A stretch of DNA of 64,000 nt from Lachnospiraceae bacterium V9D3004 (GCA_000621985.1 JHWW01000007.1:118612-182611), one strand, 5' to 3'. Positions 1 through 10,225 are shown, counted from the stretch's first letter. Numbers and translations: made by a program. Notes: a model not told the origin generated them from the letters alone.

Positions 1-1
1 A

Positions 2-1981
2 GGTCGAAGTCTTCTTGCTATTATTAATGACATACTTGACTTTTCCAAGATCGAATCCGGAAAGCTTGAGATCCATGAGGTCGAATATGATCTCATGCCT
101 CTTATCCATGACGTGTCCGCCATGATCGTAAACCGTATTCAGGAGAAACCGATCCACCTTTTGCTAGATATTAAGCCAAGCTTCCCAAGCAGGCTTATAG
201 GTGATGACGTGCGCATCAGGCAGATGATAATCAACTTTGCCAACAACGCCGTAAAATTCACCCAGAAAGGTATGGTATGTCTTCATTTCGATTATTGCGA
301 ATGTGATGAAGGTATTCGCTTCATATGCGCCGTTGAAGATACCGGAATAGGAATCAAAGAGGAAGATCTCAAGAAGCTCTTCGTCTCTTTCCAACAGGTA
401 GACAGTGCACGCAACCGTAACATAGAAGGAACAGGTCTCGGACTTGCAATAACCAAGATGCTTGCCGAACTCATGGATGGTACCGTATCGGTATCAAGCA
501 CTTACGGAGTGGGAACCGTATTTACTTTCGATGTATTACAGAAGGTTGCGGATGCTTCTCCAAGCGCACAGATAACAAGAGAATCCGCAGGATCATGCGC
601 ATGCATCATAGATGACAGCCATATCGATGCTACTCTGACAGATATAATCACACAGTTGGGAATAGAATTGAAAAAATGTACCAACAAGTCTGAATTATCT
701 TCTGCAATTGACAAAGGTGCAGACACGATATTCGTATCCTTCGGATGCTACACGGATGATATTATGGAACTTGCCGAAGATAACCCCGATGTATCATTTG
801 TCATCATAACCGATCCGAGATATGATGTATACGAGCCGGATGACGATCTAGCGCTTGAACTGAAACTTCCGTTAAGCTGCTTTAATGTATCCGCTGCCAT
901 CAATCGTACCAATCTTATAGACATACATACTACTTCCGACGCTGTAGAGATCAACTTTGAGGCACCGGAAGCAAAGATCCTTATCGTTGATGATAATGTT
1001 ACCAACCTGACGGTTGCCGAAGGACTTCTTGAACCGCTTAAGATGCACATAACCACCTGTTCTTCGCCTACCGAAGCTATAGATATGGTCAAGACAATAC
1101 ACTATGACCTCATTTTCATGGATCATATGATGCCCGGAATGGATGGTGTGGAAGTAACTCACAGAATAAGAGATCTTGACGGTGATTATTATAAAAATGT
1201 TCCGATAATCGCACTTACAGCCAATGCGGTAAGCGGTATGGCCGACATGTTCATTGCAGAAGGACTTAATGACTTTGTATCCAAGCCGATCGAAATGAAC
1301 AACATAATGGCTGTGCTTAAAAAATGGCTTCCGGGTGACCTTGTACATGAACTTCGAAGCGGTGAGAGGCTTATTCAGACCAAAGAAGACATTCCTAAGA
1401 TAAAAGGACTTAATACTGCTGTAGGCGTGGCATACACGGGAAGCACAAAACTGTATTTCCGCGTAATAAAAGATTATTATAAAGATATTAATGACACTTC
1501 ACAACTCATAGAATTATATGAGCAGAATAATGACATAGATAATTACAAGATTCTTGTTCACTCACTGAAGAGCTCTTCAAGAACAATAGGCGCAACCGAA
1601 CTATCCGAGCTTGCCGCCTCACTTGAGAGCGCCGCAGTTAACGGTAACACAACATTTATCCACAACAATACGGCTAAACTTCTTAAGATGTACAGGGATC
1701 TGATCCCGATACTTGAACCATATACCATAGACGAGCACGAGACTGAGAACAAAGTCCTGCTCGATGATTCAACACTTATCGATCTTCTCGGCCACCTTAT
1801 AAATGCTATGGAAGACCTTGATTTCAACACTTCAACGACCATTATCGAATGTCTTGAGGATTATAAACTTCCCGACGATGAAGTGGACATATTCGATAAA
1901 GTACGTGACTGTGTCGAAGAACTTGATTCGGAGAACCTCGAGAATTATGTAATGGAATGGATGGATATCCGCAAAAAATAA
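2..1981 (+). CDS. Hybrid sensor histidine kinase, 3' part (5' end outside window)
   Basis: The open frame runs in from the left edge, so the true start and sensor region are missing. The first residues read LLAIINDILDFSKIESGKLE, the end of a HisKA dimerisation domain. Next comes a HATPase domain with an N box (IRQMIINFANNAVKF), G1 (DTGIGI) and G2 (GTGLGLAI). A poorly conserved receiver-like stretch follows, then a good REC domain (AKILIVDDN, acceptor Asp in IFMDHMMPG, Lys in FVSKPIE). The C-terminus is an Hpt domain with the phospho-His in ILVHSLKSSS. This is a complete intramolecular phosphorelay (His-Asp-His). The same layout occurs in the kinase at 43.2-46.4 kb. The output partner is not in the window. 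Confidence 0.93.
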   Translation, partial: GRSLLAIINDILDFSKIESGKLEIHEVEYDLMPLIHDVSAMIVNRIQEKPIHLLLDIKPSFPSRLIGDDVRIRQMIINFANNAVKFTQKGMVCLHFDYCECDEGIRFICAVEDTGIGIKEEDLKKLFVSFQQVDSARNRNIEGTGLGLAITKMLAELMDGTVSVSSTYGVGTVFTFDVLQKVADASPSAQITRESAGSCACIIDDSHIDATLTDIITQLGIELKKCTNKSELSSAIDKGADTIFVSFGCYTDDIMELAEDNPDVSFVIITDPRYDVYEPDDDLALELKLPLSCFNVSAAINRTNLIDIHTTSDAVEINFEAPEAKILIVDDNVTNLTVAEGLLEPLKMHITTCSSPTEAIDMVKTIHYDLIFMDHMMPGMDGVEVTHRIRDLDGDYYKNVPIIALTANAVSGMADMFIAEGLNDFVSKPIEMNNIMAVLKKWLPGDLVHELRSGERLIQTKEDIPKIKGLNTAVGVAYTGSTKLYFRVIKDYYKDINDTSQLIELYEQNNDIDNYKILVHSLKSSSRTIGATELSELAASLESAAVNGNTTFIHNNTAKLLKMYRDLIPILEPYTIDEHETENKVLLDDSTLIDLLGHLINAMEDLDFNTSTTIIECLEDYKLPDDEVDIFDKVRDCVEELDSENLENYVMEWMDIRKK

Positions 1982-1984
1982 TGT

Positions 1985-4426
1985 TTATATCATTGCTATG
2001 CAAATCAATCTGCATAATAGTGCGCATATCCATGCGACCCCGCATTGTCCGAGTACGATCGCAAGAGCCCATTTTGTGCCAAGCTCACGTTTTACCGATG
2101 CCACTGCCGCAACACATGGCGTATAGAGAAGACAGAATATGAGCAGTGGAAGGGCGGCCTCTGGCTCAAGCGCATTCGCAAATCCACCGGCTCCGGAGTA
2201 CAATACCGTAAGTGTCGATACCACGCTCTCTTTGGCCATGAATCCGCTGATCAATGCAGTGGACACACGCCAGTCCGCAAATCCCAAAGGTGCGAATACC
2301 GGCGCGACAACTCCGGCAACAACCGCAAGAATACTGTCTCCCGCTTCTTCCACAAGAGAGAATCTCATATTGAAAGACTGCATGAACCATATTACTATAG
2401 TCGCGATGAATATTACCGTGAATGCGCGCTTAAGAAAATCTTCTGCTTTTTCCCATAATAGTCTCGCCACATTTTTAGCTCCGGGAAGTCTGTAATTCGG
2501 AAGCTCCATAACAAAAGGTACCGCTTCACCCCTGAATACCGAATTCTTAAGAATGAAGGCAATAACAATTCCAACAATAATACCGATAACATACAGCATT
2601 ATCATCACAAGCGCTCCGTGATCCGGAAAGAATGCCGCCGTAAAATACGCATATATCGGAAGCTTTGCCGAACAGCTCATGAACGGTGTAAGCATGATCG
2701 TCATCTTTCGGTCTCTCTCCGACGGAAGTGTTCTTGTAGCCATGACACCCGGAACCGTGCATCCGAATCCTATCAGCATGGGAACGATGCTTCGTCCCGA
2801 CAGACCGATCTTTCTGAGCATTTTATCCATTACGAATGCGACTCTGGCCATATATCCGGTATCCTCAAGCAAAGACAGGAAAAAGAATAATGTGACAATG
2901 ATCGGCATAAAACTGAGCACACTTCCAACGCCGGTGAATATTCCGTCAATCACTAAAGAGTGAACGGTTTCATTTACGTGCATATCCGAAAGCAGTACAT
3001 CCGTATTCTCTGTCAGATAATCTATGAGATTACCGAGAATGTCCTGAAAAAAAGGTCCGATCACATTGAAGGTCAACCAGAAAATAAGCCCCATAATTCC
3101 GATGAATGCAGGTATTGCCGTATATTTTCCGGTAAATACCCCATCGAGTTTCTGGCTTCGTATATGTTCTTTGCTGACAGCGGGTTTAACAACTGTGGAT
3201 TCAACAAGTTTATTGATAAATGAGAATCTCATATCTGCGATCGCAGCTGATGCATCAAGACCTCTTTCCTCTTCCATCTGAAGAATAATATGACCAAGCA
3301 TATCTTTTTCATTGGAAGATAATTTTAATAGTTTTCGAATCCTCTTGTCGCCCTCTATGAGCTTTGTTGCCGCAAATCTCACCGGAATTCCGGCTTCTTT
3401 GGCATGATCCTCGATAAGGTGCATTATTCCGTGAATACACCTGTGCACAGTTCCCCCGTTCTCATCCTCTTCACAAAAATCATTCCGTGTCGGCTTCTCC
3501 TGATACTTCGCCACGTGGATGGCATGCTCTACAAGCTCTTTTACTCCTTCATTACGTGAAGCTGATATCGGAACCACGGGAATACCTAAAAGCTCTTCCA
3601 TCTCATTGATATGAATGGTGCCTCCGTTTCCTCTTACCTCGTCCATCATATTAAGCGCGAGAACCACAGGAATATCCATCTCCATTAACTGCATGGTAAG
3701 ATACAGATTTCTCTCAATATTGGTTGCATCAACAATATTGATTATTCCGGTAGGTTTTTCATTGATAACGAACTGTCTTGTAACGATCTCTTCACTTGAA
3801 TACGGAGACATTGAATATATGCCAGGCAGGTCCGTAACCTCGGTATAAGGCATGTTAAGGATCCGGCCGCTTTTTTTATCTACCGTAACGCCCGGAAAAT
3901 TACCTACATGCTGATTGGAACCGGTAAGCTGATTAAACAAAGTCGTCTTTCCGCAGTTTTGATTACCGATAAGTGCAAATGTTAAAACAGAACCTTCAGC
4001 AAGGGGTTTTTCATCACTTTTTTCGTGGAATCTTCCTCCTTCACCAAGACCGGGATGTTCACTTCCGGATTTTTTTCTTGAAGATTTTTTAGAAGATTTC
4101 TTAATATTTTTTTTATCGGATCCATCATCAATTTTTTTATCGGTTTTATTATCCCCGATATTATTATTCCCGTCCGAAGACGTAAGGAAATCTTCCTCCG
4201 AAGAGACAGCTTTAACACTGATCTTTTTTGCGTCATCAAGCCTCAGTGTCAGCTCATAACCGAACACTCTGAATTCCACGGGATCTCCCATGGGAGCATA
4301 TTTGATAAGAGTGATCTTTGTTCCGGGAATAAGGCCCATATCAAGAAAATGCTGCCTTAGTGCCCCATCTCCTCCTACCTTTGTGATCACACCGCTTTGA
4401 CCTGTTTCAAGCGAAGATAATTTCAT
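1985..4426 (-). CDS. feoB: Ferrous iron transporter, FeoA-FeoB fusion
   Basis: GTP-dependent Fe2+ uptake protein of the inner membrane. Residues 1-73 form a FeoA SH3-like domain (LETGQSGVITKVGGDGALRQ). Residues ~75-145 are a Lys/Ser/Asp-rich linker. From ~148 the FeoB G domain shows G1 (GNQNCGKTT), the G2 region around NFPGVTVDKK, G3 (DLPGIYSMS) and G4 (NMMDE). The remainder is the polytopic FeoB membrane region with two Gate-type segments. The frame is open 40 codons further upstream, but that stretch overlaps a hairpin repeat. The start chosen is the Met of MKLSSLETG, preceded by AAGGAG. The frame ends 4 bases from the convergent kinase gene. FeoA and FeoB are separate genes in many bacteria; fusion is known in some Firmicutes. 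Confidence 0.95.
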   Translation of the reverse strand: MKLSSLETGQSGVITKVGGDGALRQHFLDMGLIPGTKITLIKYAPMGDPVEFRVFGYELTLRLDDAKKISVKAVSSEEDFLTSSDGNNNIGDNKTDKKIDDGSDKKNIKKSSKKSSRKKSGSEHPGLGEGGRFHEKSDEKPLAEGSVLTFALIGNQNCGKTTLFNQLTGSNQHVGNFPGVTVDKKSGRILNMPYTEVTDLPGIYSMSPYSSEEIVTRQFVINEKPTGIINIVDATNIERNLYLTMQLMEMDIPVVLALNMMDEVRGNGGTIHINEMEELLGIPVVPISASRNEGVKELVEHAIHVAKYQEKPTRNDFCEEDENGGTVHRCIHGIMHLIEDHAKEAGIPVRFAATKLIEGDKRIRKLLKLSSNEKDMLGHIILQMEEERGLDASAAIADMRFSFINKLVESTVVKPAVSKEHIRSQKLDGVFTGKYTAIPAFIGIMGLIFWLTFNVIGPFFQDILGNLIDYLTENTDVLLSDMHVNETVHSLVIDGIFTGVGSVLSFMPIIVTLFFFLSLLEDTGYMARVAFVMDKMLRKIGLSGRSIVPMLIGFGCTVPGVMATRTLPSERDRKMTIMLTPFMSCSAKLPIYAYFTAAFFPDHGALVMIMLYVIGIIVGIVIAFILKNSVFRGEAVPFVMELPNYRLPGAKNVARLLWEKAEDFLKRAFTVIFIATIVIWFMQSFNMRFSLVEEAGDSILAVVAGVVAPVFAPLGFADWRVSTALISGFMAKESVVSTLTVLYSGAGGFANALEPEAALPLLIFCLLYTPCVAAVASVKRELGTKWALAIVLGQCGVAWICALLCRLICIAMI

Positions 4427-4458
4427 GACAAACTTCGTCTCCTTACAATTCCATGTTC

Positions 4459-4520
4459 CCCTCAGTGGCAAATGCGTGTTGGTGCAAGCACTCAAACGCT
4501 TGCCGGGGATGTGCGTCAAA
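4459..4520 (-). repeat. Palindromic intergenic module A, copy 1
   Basis: An imperfect long hairpin. The outer arms are TGGCAA and TTGCCG, and inner arms lie around GTGCAAGCAC. It aligns with copies at 29.17 and 54.99 kb through the shared words GGCAAATG, TGCAAGCA and CGCTTGCCGG. On the minus strand it directly follows a terminator hairpin and lies upstream of feoAB. The function is unknown. Confidence 0.7.
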
Positions 4521-4542
4521 AGCCCCGTGGCAAGGCCACGGG
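4516..4542 (-). terminator. Rho-independent terminator after the TPM-domain gene
   Basis: On the minus strand CCCGTGGC, loop CTT, GCCACGGG is followed by GCTTTTG. It sits 11 bases after the stop of the TPM gene and separates that operon from feoAB. Confidence 0.75.
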
Positions 4543-4552
4543 ACATACTTAG

Positions 4553-5338
4553 TTAGAATTTTCCGCCACTACCTGAGAAACCGCCCTTTGAACCCGAGCT
4601 TGAAGATTTTTCTATCTTTCTTCTGGTTTCAGTGGAATATTTAAAGTAATCATTTCTGTAACTGACAACAAAGCTTCCGTCCTTAACGTAACTACGAGCT
4701 TCAACCTTCTGTGCCACGGACTTCATCTGACCTTTGAGCACTGCGCCTACAATGAATGCGATTATCAAACCGACAAGAAGAGATATGCCCCATTTTAAGG
4801 CTGTCTGCATTGGTGAACCGGTAAGCGGATCTCCTTTTGCGGCACGATCCAGAAGCTCGCTGCTTTTGCTTAAATAATCACTGAATCCGTCATACCAGTC
4901 ATCATCATGAAAATCATCTAAAAATGCATCTTCAACAACGCTTCTTGCATACTCTCCGAAAGCCTCATTTGCCGCATATCCTTTTACTGCGAGCCAGTAA
5001 TCTCTCTCACTCATACTAAGAAGCAGAAGCTCACCGTTACTGTCATTCCCGTATCCAAATCCCATCTGAGTATACAGATTCTCAGCCGCATCCTTTGGAC
5101 TGCTGCCCCATGTACTGTAATCATCAACTATAATGATATATGTACCTGAACTGTATTTATCGGAGATTTCTGCCGCCTTATTATCAAGATCCTGTATCTG
5201 TCCGGAATCGAGTATTCCAACGTCATCGAATACATATGTCGAAGAATAGTCAGCCATGGCTTTTGCAGATTGCGCACCAAAAGGTACAAGACCTGTAATT
5301 ACACATACAGCTAATAAAAATATCAATATCTTTTTCAT
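4553..5338 (-). CDS. TPM-domain secreted/membrane protein (YgcG-like)
   Basis: 261 residues. An N-terminal signal peptide (KKILIFLLAVCVITGLVPFG) is followed by a TPM_phosphatase domain at ~30-165, with the typical VFDDVGILDSGQIQDL start and WLAVKGYAANEAF core. A membrane helix lies at ~188-208 (WGISLLVGLIIAFIVGAVL). The cytoplasmic-side tail ends in a Ser/Gly-rich FSGSGGKF. TPM proteins are envelope-associated, and phosphatase activity is reported for some members. The gene lies 17 bases downstream of the zinc-ribbon gene and is probably co-transcribed with it. The precise role here is unknown. Confidence 0.85.
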   Translation of the reverse strand: MKKILIFLLAVCVITGLVPFGAQSAKAMADYSSTYVFDDVGILDSGQIQDLDNKAAEISDKYSSGTYIIIVDDYSTWGSSPKDAAENLYTQMGFGYGNDSNGELLLLSMSERDYWLAVKGYAANEAFGEYARSVVEDAFLDDFHDDDWYDGFSDYLSKSSELLDRAAKGDPLTGSPMQTALKWGISLLVGLIIAFIVGAVLKGQMKSVAQKVEARSYVKDGSFVVSYRNDYFKYSTETRRKIEKSSSSGSKGGFSGSGGKF

Positions 5339-5355
5339 AATCTCTTATCCTCCCG

Positions 5356-6549
5356 TTAAAAATATGATGAAATAAGCGATGCAAAATAACCGCCGATCGG
5401 AGACAGCGCCATGATCAGTGTGATCGCCGCAACCACTCCGCCGCGTATCATATGCAGCTTTTTCTTTGATACGGGAAGATCTCCGACGATCTTTCCGGTC
5501 TGTCCGTTCATTGCAAACATATATTTAGTTCCGTTCCATGTTGTGTTGAGGATCCATACGGGAAGAAGCGCATACTTGACATCACCGCGCTTAAGACCCA
5601 CATCCCTGTTTACTTCTCTTACGGTTGCATAACCGTGAACATCATTTCTTAAAAGCTCAACTATGGAATTACGGCAGCGAAGATCTGCTCTTTCCGTACA
5701 TTCCTCGATAGTTACGTCATATTTGTCGGCGAGATATCCCGGCATATACGCAGTCGAAAAATCTTTTAATTCGGAATAATTAAACGGTTCAAGAGAATCC
5801 ATATAATCATCCGGCATCTTCTTCGAAGCGTCGGTAGGTATCCTCTCAAATGCCGCGCTTCCCGAACGTGCAACCGAAAAATGATCTGTCCTCGTCACTT
5901 CATAATCACCGGATCTGTAGGTATGAACCTTTGTTGCTTCGAATGATACATTTGCCATTGCCTCTGCGGAAAACATCCAGAAAGGCACATATATTCCCTT
6001 GACTTCATCAATATGATTACTGTCCTTAAAATCTTTCGGAAGAAGTATCTTGCCTTTATAATGCTCCTTAAGAGCTGCTTTTGCCGCTTCTTTGTTAAGT
6101 TTGAAAGGAATAATATAATCAGGCTTGATATTACCCGAAAACTGACCCGGAATTACGGTAGGATTATCGCAATACGGACAGCTTGTTGCTCCCGTCGTAG
6201 CTTCACACAATATCTCGGCACCGCATGAAGGACATGAAAATGATCTCATATTACCTTCTTCATCTCCCCAGTCACCTCCGGCACCGCTTGTATTCCAAGG
6301 TGTCTCTTCTCCGCCCGGATCACTGTATGCCCAATTCTCCGGCTGTTCTTCCCCTTCCTGCTGTCTCTTTTCTTCCGCCTGTTCAAAAGCATCCGTTGCT
6401 TTCTCTTCCTTACCGGCGTACATTGCTTCTATCTCCGAAACTTCATAAGAAGAATCGCAGAATTCACACACCAGTTTTCCGGTCTCACTTGAAAAATGAA
6501 GGCCGCCGCCACACGCAGGACACTTATGGTTTACTATCTGTTCCGCCAT
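5356..6549 (-). CDS. Double zinc-ribbon membrane-anchored protein
   Basis: About 397 residues. Two zinc ribbons are visible: HKCPACGGG...LVCEFCDSS at ~9-35, and FSCPSCGAEI...TSCPYCDNP at ~105-135. An acidic, Gln-rich spacer lies between them. A conserved domain follows (PFKLNKEAAKAALKEHYKGK, GIYVPFWMF). A single C-terminal membrane helix (MIRGGVVAAITLIMALSPIG) closes the protein. An in-frame GTG lies three codons upstream. The ATG of MAEQIVNH is preferred because GGGAGAG lies about 9 bases before it. The family is common in Firmicutes next to TPM-domain genes. I recognise the architecture but no biochemical function. Confidence 0.82.
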   Translation of the reverse strand: MAEQIVNHKCPACGGGLHFSSETGKLVCEFCDSSYEVSEIEAMYAGKEEKATDAFEQAEEKRQQEGEEQPENWAYSDPGGEETPWNTSGAGGDWGDEEGNMRSFSCPSCGAEILCEATTGATSCPYCDNPTVIPGQFSGNIKPDYIIPFKLNKEAAKAALKEHYKGKILLPKDFKDSNHIDEVKGIYVPFWMFSAEAMANVSFEATKVHTYRSGDYEVTRTDHFSVARSGSAAFERIPTDASKKMPDDYMDSLEPFNYSELKDFSTAYMPGYLADKYDVTIEECTERADLRCRNSIVELLRNDVHGYATVREVNRDVGLKRGDVKYALLPVWILNTTWNGTKYMFAMNGQTGKIVGDLPVSKKKLHMIRGGVVAAITLIMALSPIGGYFASLISSYF

Positions 6550-6589
6550 GTAATTCACTCTCCCATATAATAAAATTTTTTAAACTCAT

Positions 6590-8539
6590 TTACAACTCAA
6601 ACCTCTTAACCGAATTACTGAGCACAACCGACTGTGCAGATAATTCTTCCGATGCCGCAGCAGTTTCTTCAGCCGCTGCCGTATTCATCTGAACAACATT
6701 TGATATCTGTTGAAGCTCATCCTGAACCGATACTGCATATTCAGCCTGTGCTGTCGTATCTACCGATATCTTTGCAAATGAATCCGTGATCATGGACGAG
6801 GATCTTACAACTTCATTCATACATTCCGATGTCGTATCGGCATATCCCTTTGCCATTGTTATTGCAGCAATACAATTGTCAAGTAATTCGGTGATCTTAC
6901 CCGATTCGCTTCCACATTTCTCGGCAAGAGACCTTACTTCATCGGCTACAACCGCAAATCCCTTACCTTCTTCGCCTGCTCTTGCTGCTTCAACTGAAGC
7001 GTTAAGGGCGAGAATATTAGTCTGGAATGCTATATTATCTATCGTTTCGGTAACTTTCTTTATGTCGGATGACATCTTCTCGATATCAACAACAGAACCG
7101 ACAAGATTATCCATTTCCTCATTTCCTTTTTTGATCCTGTCATTAAGTCCCGATAATTCTTCATTGATACTGTTGCATCTGTTGGAGTTGTTGAGTATTC
7201 TGTTGCTCATTACATTCATGTCTTCAGCAACCTTCTGGATCGAATTGGCCTGGGTCGTACTTCCCTGTGACATTGAATCGGCTGTCTGTGCGAGCTGATC
7301 GGCACCGTCCTCAACTCCGTATGCGGTACGCTGAAGCTCTTCTATCAATTCCTTCAAAAGATTCTTAATGGAATTAACGGAATCCGATAATTTGTCAAAG
7401 TCGCCCTGATAACCTTTCATATCATCCGAATTGAGCTTGTAACGTGCTATGTCTCCGAGTATCCTGTTGGCATCCCCGATTATTCCCGTCAGCGTATCAA
7501 CAAGAACGGCTACCGAATTCTGAAGTATTCCGATCTCATCCACACGTTTTGTAGCTTTGACTTTTACGTTAAAATCTCCTTCGGAAACTTTTGCAAGCGC
7601 ATTAACAAGATTCCTTATAGGCTGAAGCATCTTTTTAAGAACGAATGAAAGGATCAGAATTGCGATAACAGACATTACAACGAGAACAAGAATATTCTTG
7701 TTGACAGTCTGCTGTACATTACTGTTAAGATACGTAATATCGCTTGTTACACCTAATTTCCAATTATTTACATCTATATTATTCACAAAACAGTGTCTTA
7801 AGCTTCCGTCATATTCAGTATATGTAGTTACTGCATTAGAATTAAGATCAACATTAAGAACATCTAAAAGCTTCGTATTGCCTTCTGTTGAAGGAAGGTA
7901 CGATTTATTTGAATGATATACTATACTTCCGTCATCAGCGATAAGAAATGCGGATATACTCTTTCCGTCATTAATATCGCTTACAACTTTAACCAGACTG
8001 TCAACCGTAATATCAGCAAGTGCAACAGCTTCCTTCCCTTTTATGATAAAGGGTACTGCTATACTGATTATAACCTGACCTGAAACGGCATCAATGTACG
8101 GTTCAGTATATATCAGATCCTGCTCCTCCATAGTTTTTTTGTACCATCCGCGTTCGGTCGGATCCAGATCAGGTACCGTATGGTCTGCGGCATAAACCTT
8201 TTTGTTATAACCAAAGGCAGTATAATACATCAGTACATCATCACTTTCAGCCATGGTTTTTTCCATAAAATTCATAATATAATTCGGTTCGGTCGAACTC
8301 ATGGATTCAAGACCTCTTACCATGTTTCTAAGATCGTTTTCCTTCATTTGAAACCATGCATTGATCCATTGTGAATTGGACTTTGCCTGCTGTTCAAGGA
8401 GATATTGGCTATCCTCTGTCATAACATCCCTTAACTGGACAGCAGTGAATATTTCCGCAACGATCACTATTATTGCAATACTAACTGCCAAAATAAAAGA
8501 TATCTTTCTGTTGATAGGTTTTCTTACTTTCTTTTCCAT
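6590..8539 (-). CDS. Methyl-accepting chemotaxis protein, dCache type
   Basis: 649 residues. TM1 lies at ~13-33. A periplasmic double-Cache domain (~35-275) carries [20 protein letters not shown] and the small-molecule-binding style [11 protein letters not shown]2 lies at ~278-300, followed by HAMP (~300-352). A long signalling coiled coil has its hairpin tip at [20 protein letters not shown], followed by [17 protein letters not shown]. It signals through CheA/CheW to the flagellar motor; the dCache sensor suggests an amino acid or similar small ligand (inference). It lies 35 bases downstream of the exonuclease gene. Confidence 0.95.
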   Translation of the reverse strand: MEKKVRKPINRKISFILAVSIAIIVIVAEIFTAVQLRDVMTEDSQYLLEQQAKSNSQWINAWFQMKENDLRNMVRGLESMSSTEPNYIMNFMEKTMAESDDVLMYYTAFGYNKKVYAADHTVPDLDPTERGWYKKTMEEQDLIYTEPYIDAVSGQVIISIAVPFIIKGKEAVALADITVDSLVKVVSDINDGKSISAFLIADDGSIVYHSNKSYLPSTEGNTKLLDVLNVDLNSNAVTTYTEYDGSLRHCFVNNIDVNNWKLGVTSDITYLNSNVQQTVNKNILVLVVMSVIAILILSFVLKKMLQPIRNLVNALAKVSEGDFNVKVKATKRVDEIGILQNSVAVLVDTLTGIIGDANRILGDIARYKLNSDDMKGYQGDFDKLSDSVNSIKNLLKELIEELQRTAYGVEDGADQLAQTADSMSQGSTTQANSIQKVAEDMNVMSNRILNNSNRCNSINEELSGLNDRIKKGNEEMDNLVGSVVDIEKMSSDIKKVTETIDNIAFQTNILALNASVEAARAGEEGKGFAVVADEVRSLAEKCGSESGKITELLDNCIAAITMAKGYADTTSECMNEVVRSSSMITDSFAKISVDTTAQAEYAVSVQDELQQISNVVQMNTAAAEETAAASEELSAQSVVLSNSVKRFEL

Positions 8540-8574
8540 ATGAATACCTCCTCATGTATATCAGTTTTTGCTTA

Positions 8575-9243
8575 TCATTCCAGATCCATACTGTCAAAAT
8601 CAAACATATCCCCAAGTGCTGTCTTTAACGAATCCGCAGGTTTTCTGGTCTTATTCAGCAGTTTGATCATTTTTTTAGTTTCAGCATCGTCCTTTGAAGC
8701 CACAAAAAGCCCTGCCGTATTGATCGCATCTGTCAGCGCATCATGAGCTTTTCCCTCGAATTCCCTGCCTACGGCTTCAACTGCCTTTTGAAGGCTCATA
8801 GGTTTGTCAAGACCAACCTGCTTTGAAAATATTTTTTGAAAATCGCACCATATGTCAAGCAGACCGGCAATGTCGGGACTTTTCTCGATCTTCTTCAGAT
8901 TCATTTCATTGTTCAACTGCCTGTAATCGTTGTCACTCCATGCGTAGACTGCTTCAATATCCGAAACATCTCCGCACCATTTTACGAATTCATCCAGACC
9001 TTCCCTGAACGAAACCGCATTAAATACCATATCTGTAGTTATTCCCGTAAGCCTGATTATTCTTGAATCCACATCCTTATTATATTCAGGCTTGATATAT
9101 GTAGAATATTCGGATATCCGTTCGTTATTATCATCAAGCATTACCGCACCGATCTCGATAATCTCATAACAACATATCTCACGCTCTTTCTCATATACTG
9201 TATCTACGGGATTCATCTCAAAATCAACGAATATCGTCCTCAT
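8575..9243 (-). CDS. DnaQ-like 3'-5' exonuclease (DEDDh)
   Basis: 222 residues. The first exonuclease motif is TIFVDFEMNP (Asp7, Glu9). The second acidic motif is around YAWSDNDYRQLNN, and HDALTDA gives the His and Asp of motif III (DEDDh class). It is a stand-alone exonuclease without polymerase or helicase domains, closest in look to KapD/ERI-1-like proteins. The substrate could be RNA or DNA. It lies between the chemoreceptor and the PAS-GGDEF gene on the same strand. Confidence 0.88.
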   Translation of the reverse strand: MRTIFVDFEMNPVDTVYEKEREICCYEIIEIGAVMLDDNNERISEYSTYIKPEYNKDVDSRIIRLTGITTDMVFNAVSFREGLDEFVKWCGDVSDIEAVYAWSDNDYRQLNNEMNLKKIEKSPDIAGLLDIWCDFQKIFSKQVGLDKPMSLQKAVEAVGREFEGKAHDALTDAINTAGLFVASKDDAETKKMIKLLNKTRKPADSLKTALGDMFDFDSMDLE

Positions 9244-9267
9244 TTTTTTATCTCCGGTTATTACTTA

Positions 9268-10155
9268 CTATCTTCTGTTTTTTTTGTCGGAATACATACG
9301 GGAATCCGCGTGATGAAATGTCTCGCGTTCATCCTCATACTCCGAATACGCAGCCCATCCGACCGCCATATCGATACGGAATGAATGATTGTCTATCATT
9401 CGAACTTCCCTCTGTTTCAGACGGATATGTTCAAGAAGATTCAATATTGTATCACTTATCTTTGGAATACTGTCACTCTTTGGAATCTGCCTTAATATAA
9501 CAAAATAATTGCTTCCAAGTCTTGCAACTACGCTTGTATTCCTGCATATATGAAGCAGATCTTCCGATACCATCTTTAAGAACTTATCTCCGAATTCTCT
9601 TCCGTATGTATCATTATATTCCCTGAAATTATTGACATCCAATGCTATGACCGCAAAATCCACGCCTCTTTTTTTGTATTCTTCCACATATTCAGAGACC
9701 GCATTAGACAGTCCACGCTGATTGGCAAGGCCTGTAAGTTCATCGGTATTCACCTTAGTTTTCAACATCTCAATGTCACTTTGTCTGTCAGTAACATCCC
9801 AAAAATATCCTATCAATCCCACGATCTCACCGGTCTCGTTACGCACCGGCATCTTGGTCGCGAGAATATGTCTGACAGTTCCTTTTATGATACATTTACC
9901 AACGCTCTCATATACAGGCTTACCTGTATTGATAACCTGATATTCATCATTCTGATATGGTTCCGGATTAATATGCCATCCCATATCTTCATCCGTCTTA
10001 CCGAGAATATCATCCATCTCAAGTCCGTAGAATTCCAGAAAACTCTTACTCGCTCCGACAAAACGTCTCTCTTTGTCTTTCCAGAATATCTTGACATCCG
10101 CACCCTCGACAAGCGTATTAAATAAATCCGTGACCGAATAATCACACGTGTTCAT
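9268..10155 (-). CDS. PAS-GGDEF protein with degenerate GGDEF motif
   Basis: About 295 residues, started at the Met of MNTCDYSVTD, preceded by AAGGGGG; the frame is open 28 codons further upstream. A PAS domain (~10-130) shows IFWKDKERRFVGASKSF and the PAC-like GEIVGLIGYFWDVTD. The following domain has cyclase hallmarks: DELTGLANQRGL, ALDVNNFREYNDTYG and the C-terminal HHADSRMYSDKKNR. The signature GG(D/E)EF position reads RLGSNYFVIL, so the catalytic motif is lost. It is probably a c-di-GMP or GTP-binding sensor or scaffold rather than an active cyclase (inference). Confidence 0.88.
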   Translation of the reverse strand: MNTCDYSVTDLFNTLVEGADVKIFWKDKERRFVGASKSFLEFYGLEMDDILGKTDEDMGWHINPEPYQNDEYQVINTGKPVYESVGKCIIKGTVRHILATKMPVRNETGEIVGLIGYFWDVTDRQSDIEMLKTKVNTDELTGLANQRGLSNAVSEYVEEYKKRGVDFAVIALDVNNFREYNDTYGREFGDKFLKMVSEDLLHICRNTSVVARLGSNYFVILRQIPKSDSIPKISDTILNLLEHIRLKQREVRMIDNHSFRIDMAVGWAAYSEYEDERETFHHADSRMYSDKKNRR

Positions 10156-10225
10156 CCCTGTTACCCCCTTATACGCATATACCACATACATTATACTATT
10201 CTCAAAGTATAATGTAAAGCAAAAA

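Noticed and set aside
872..1348. 158-codon open frame antisense to the hybrid kinase
   Set aside because: Shadow of the kinase frame; no family resemblance, and the kinase motifs on the other strand are unambiguous.
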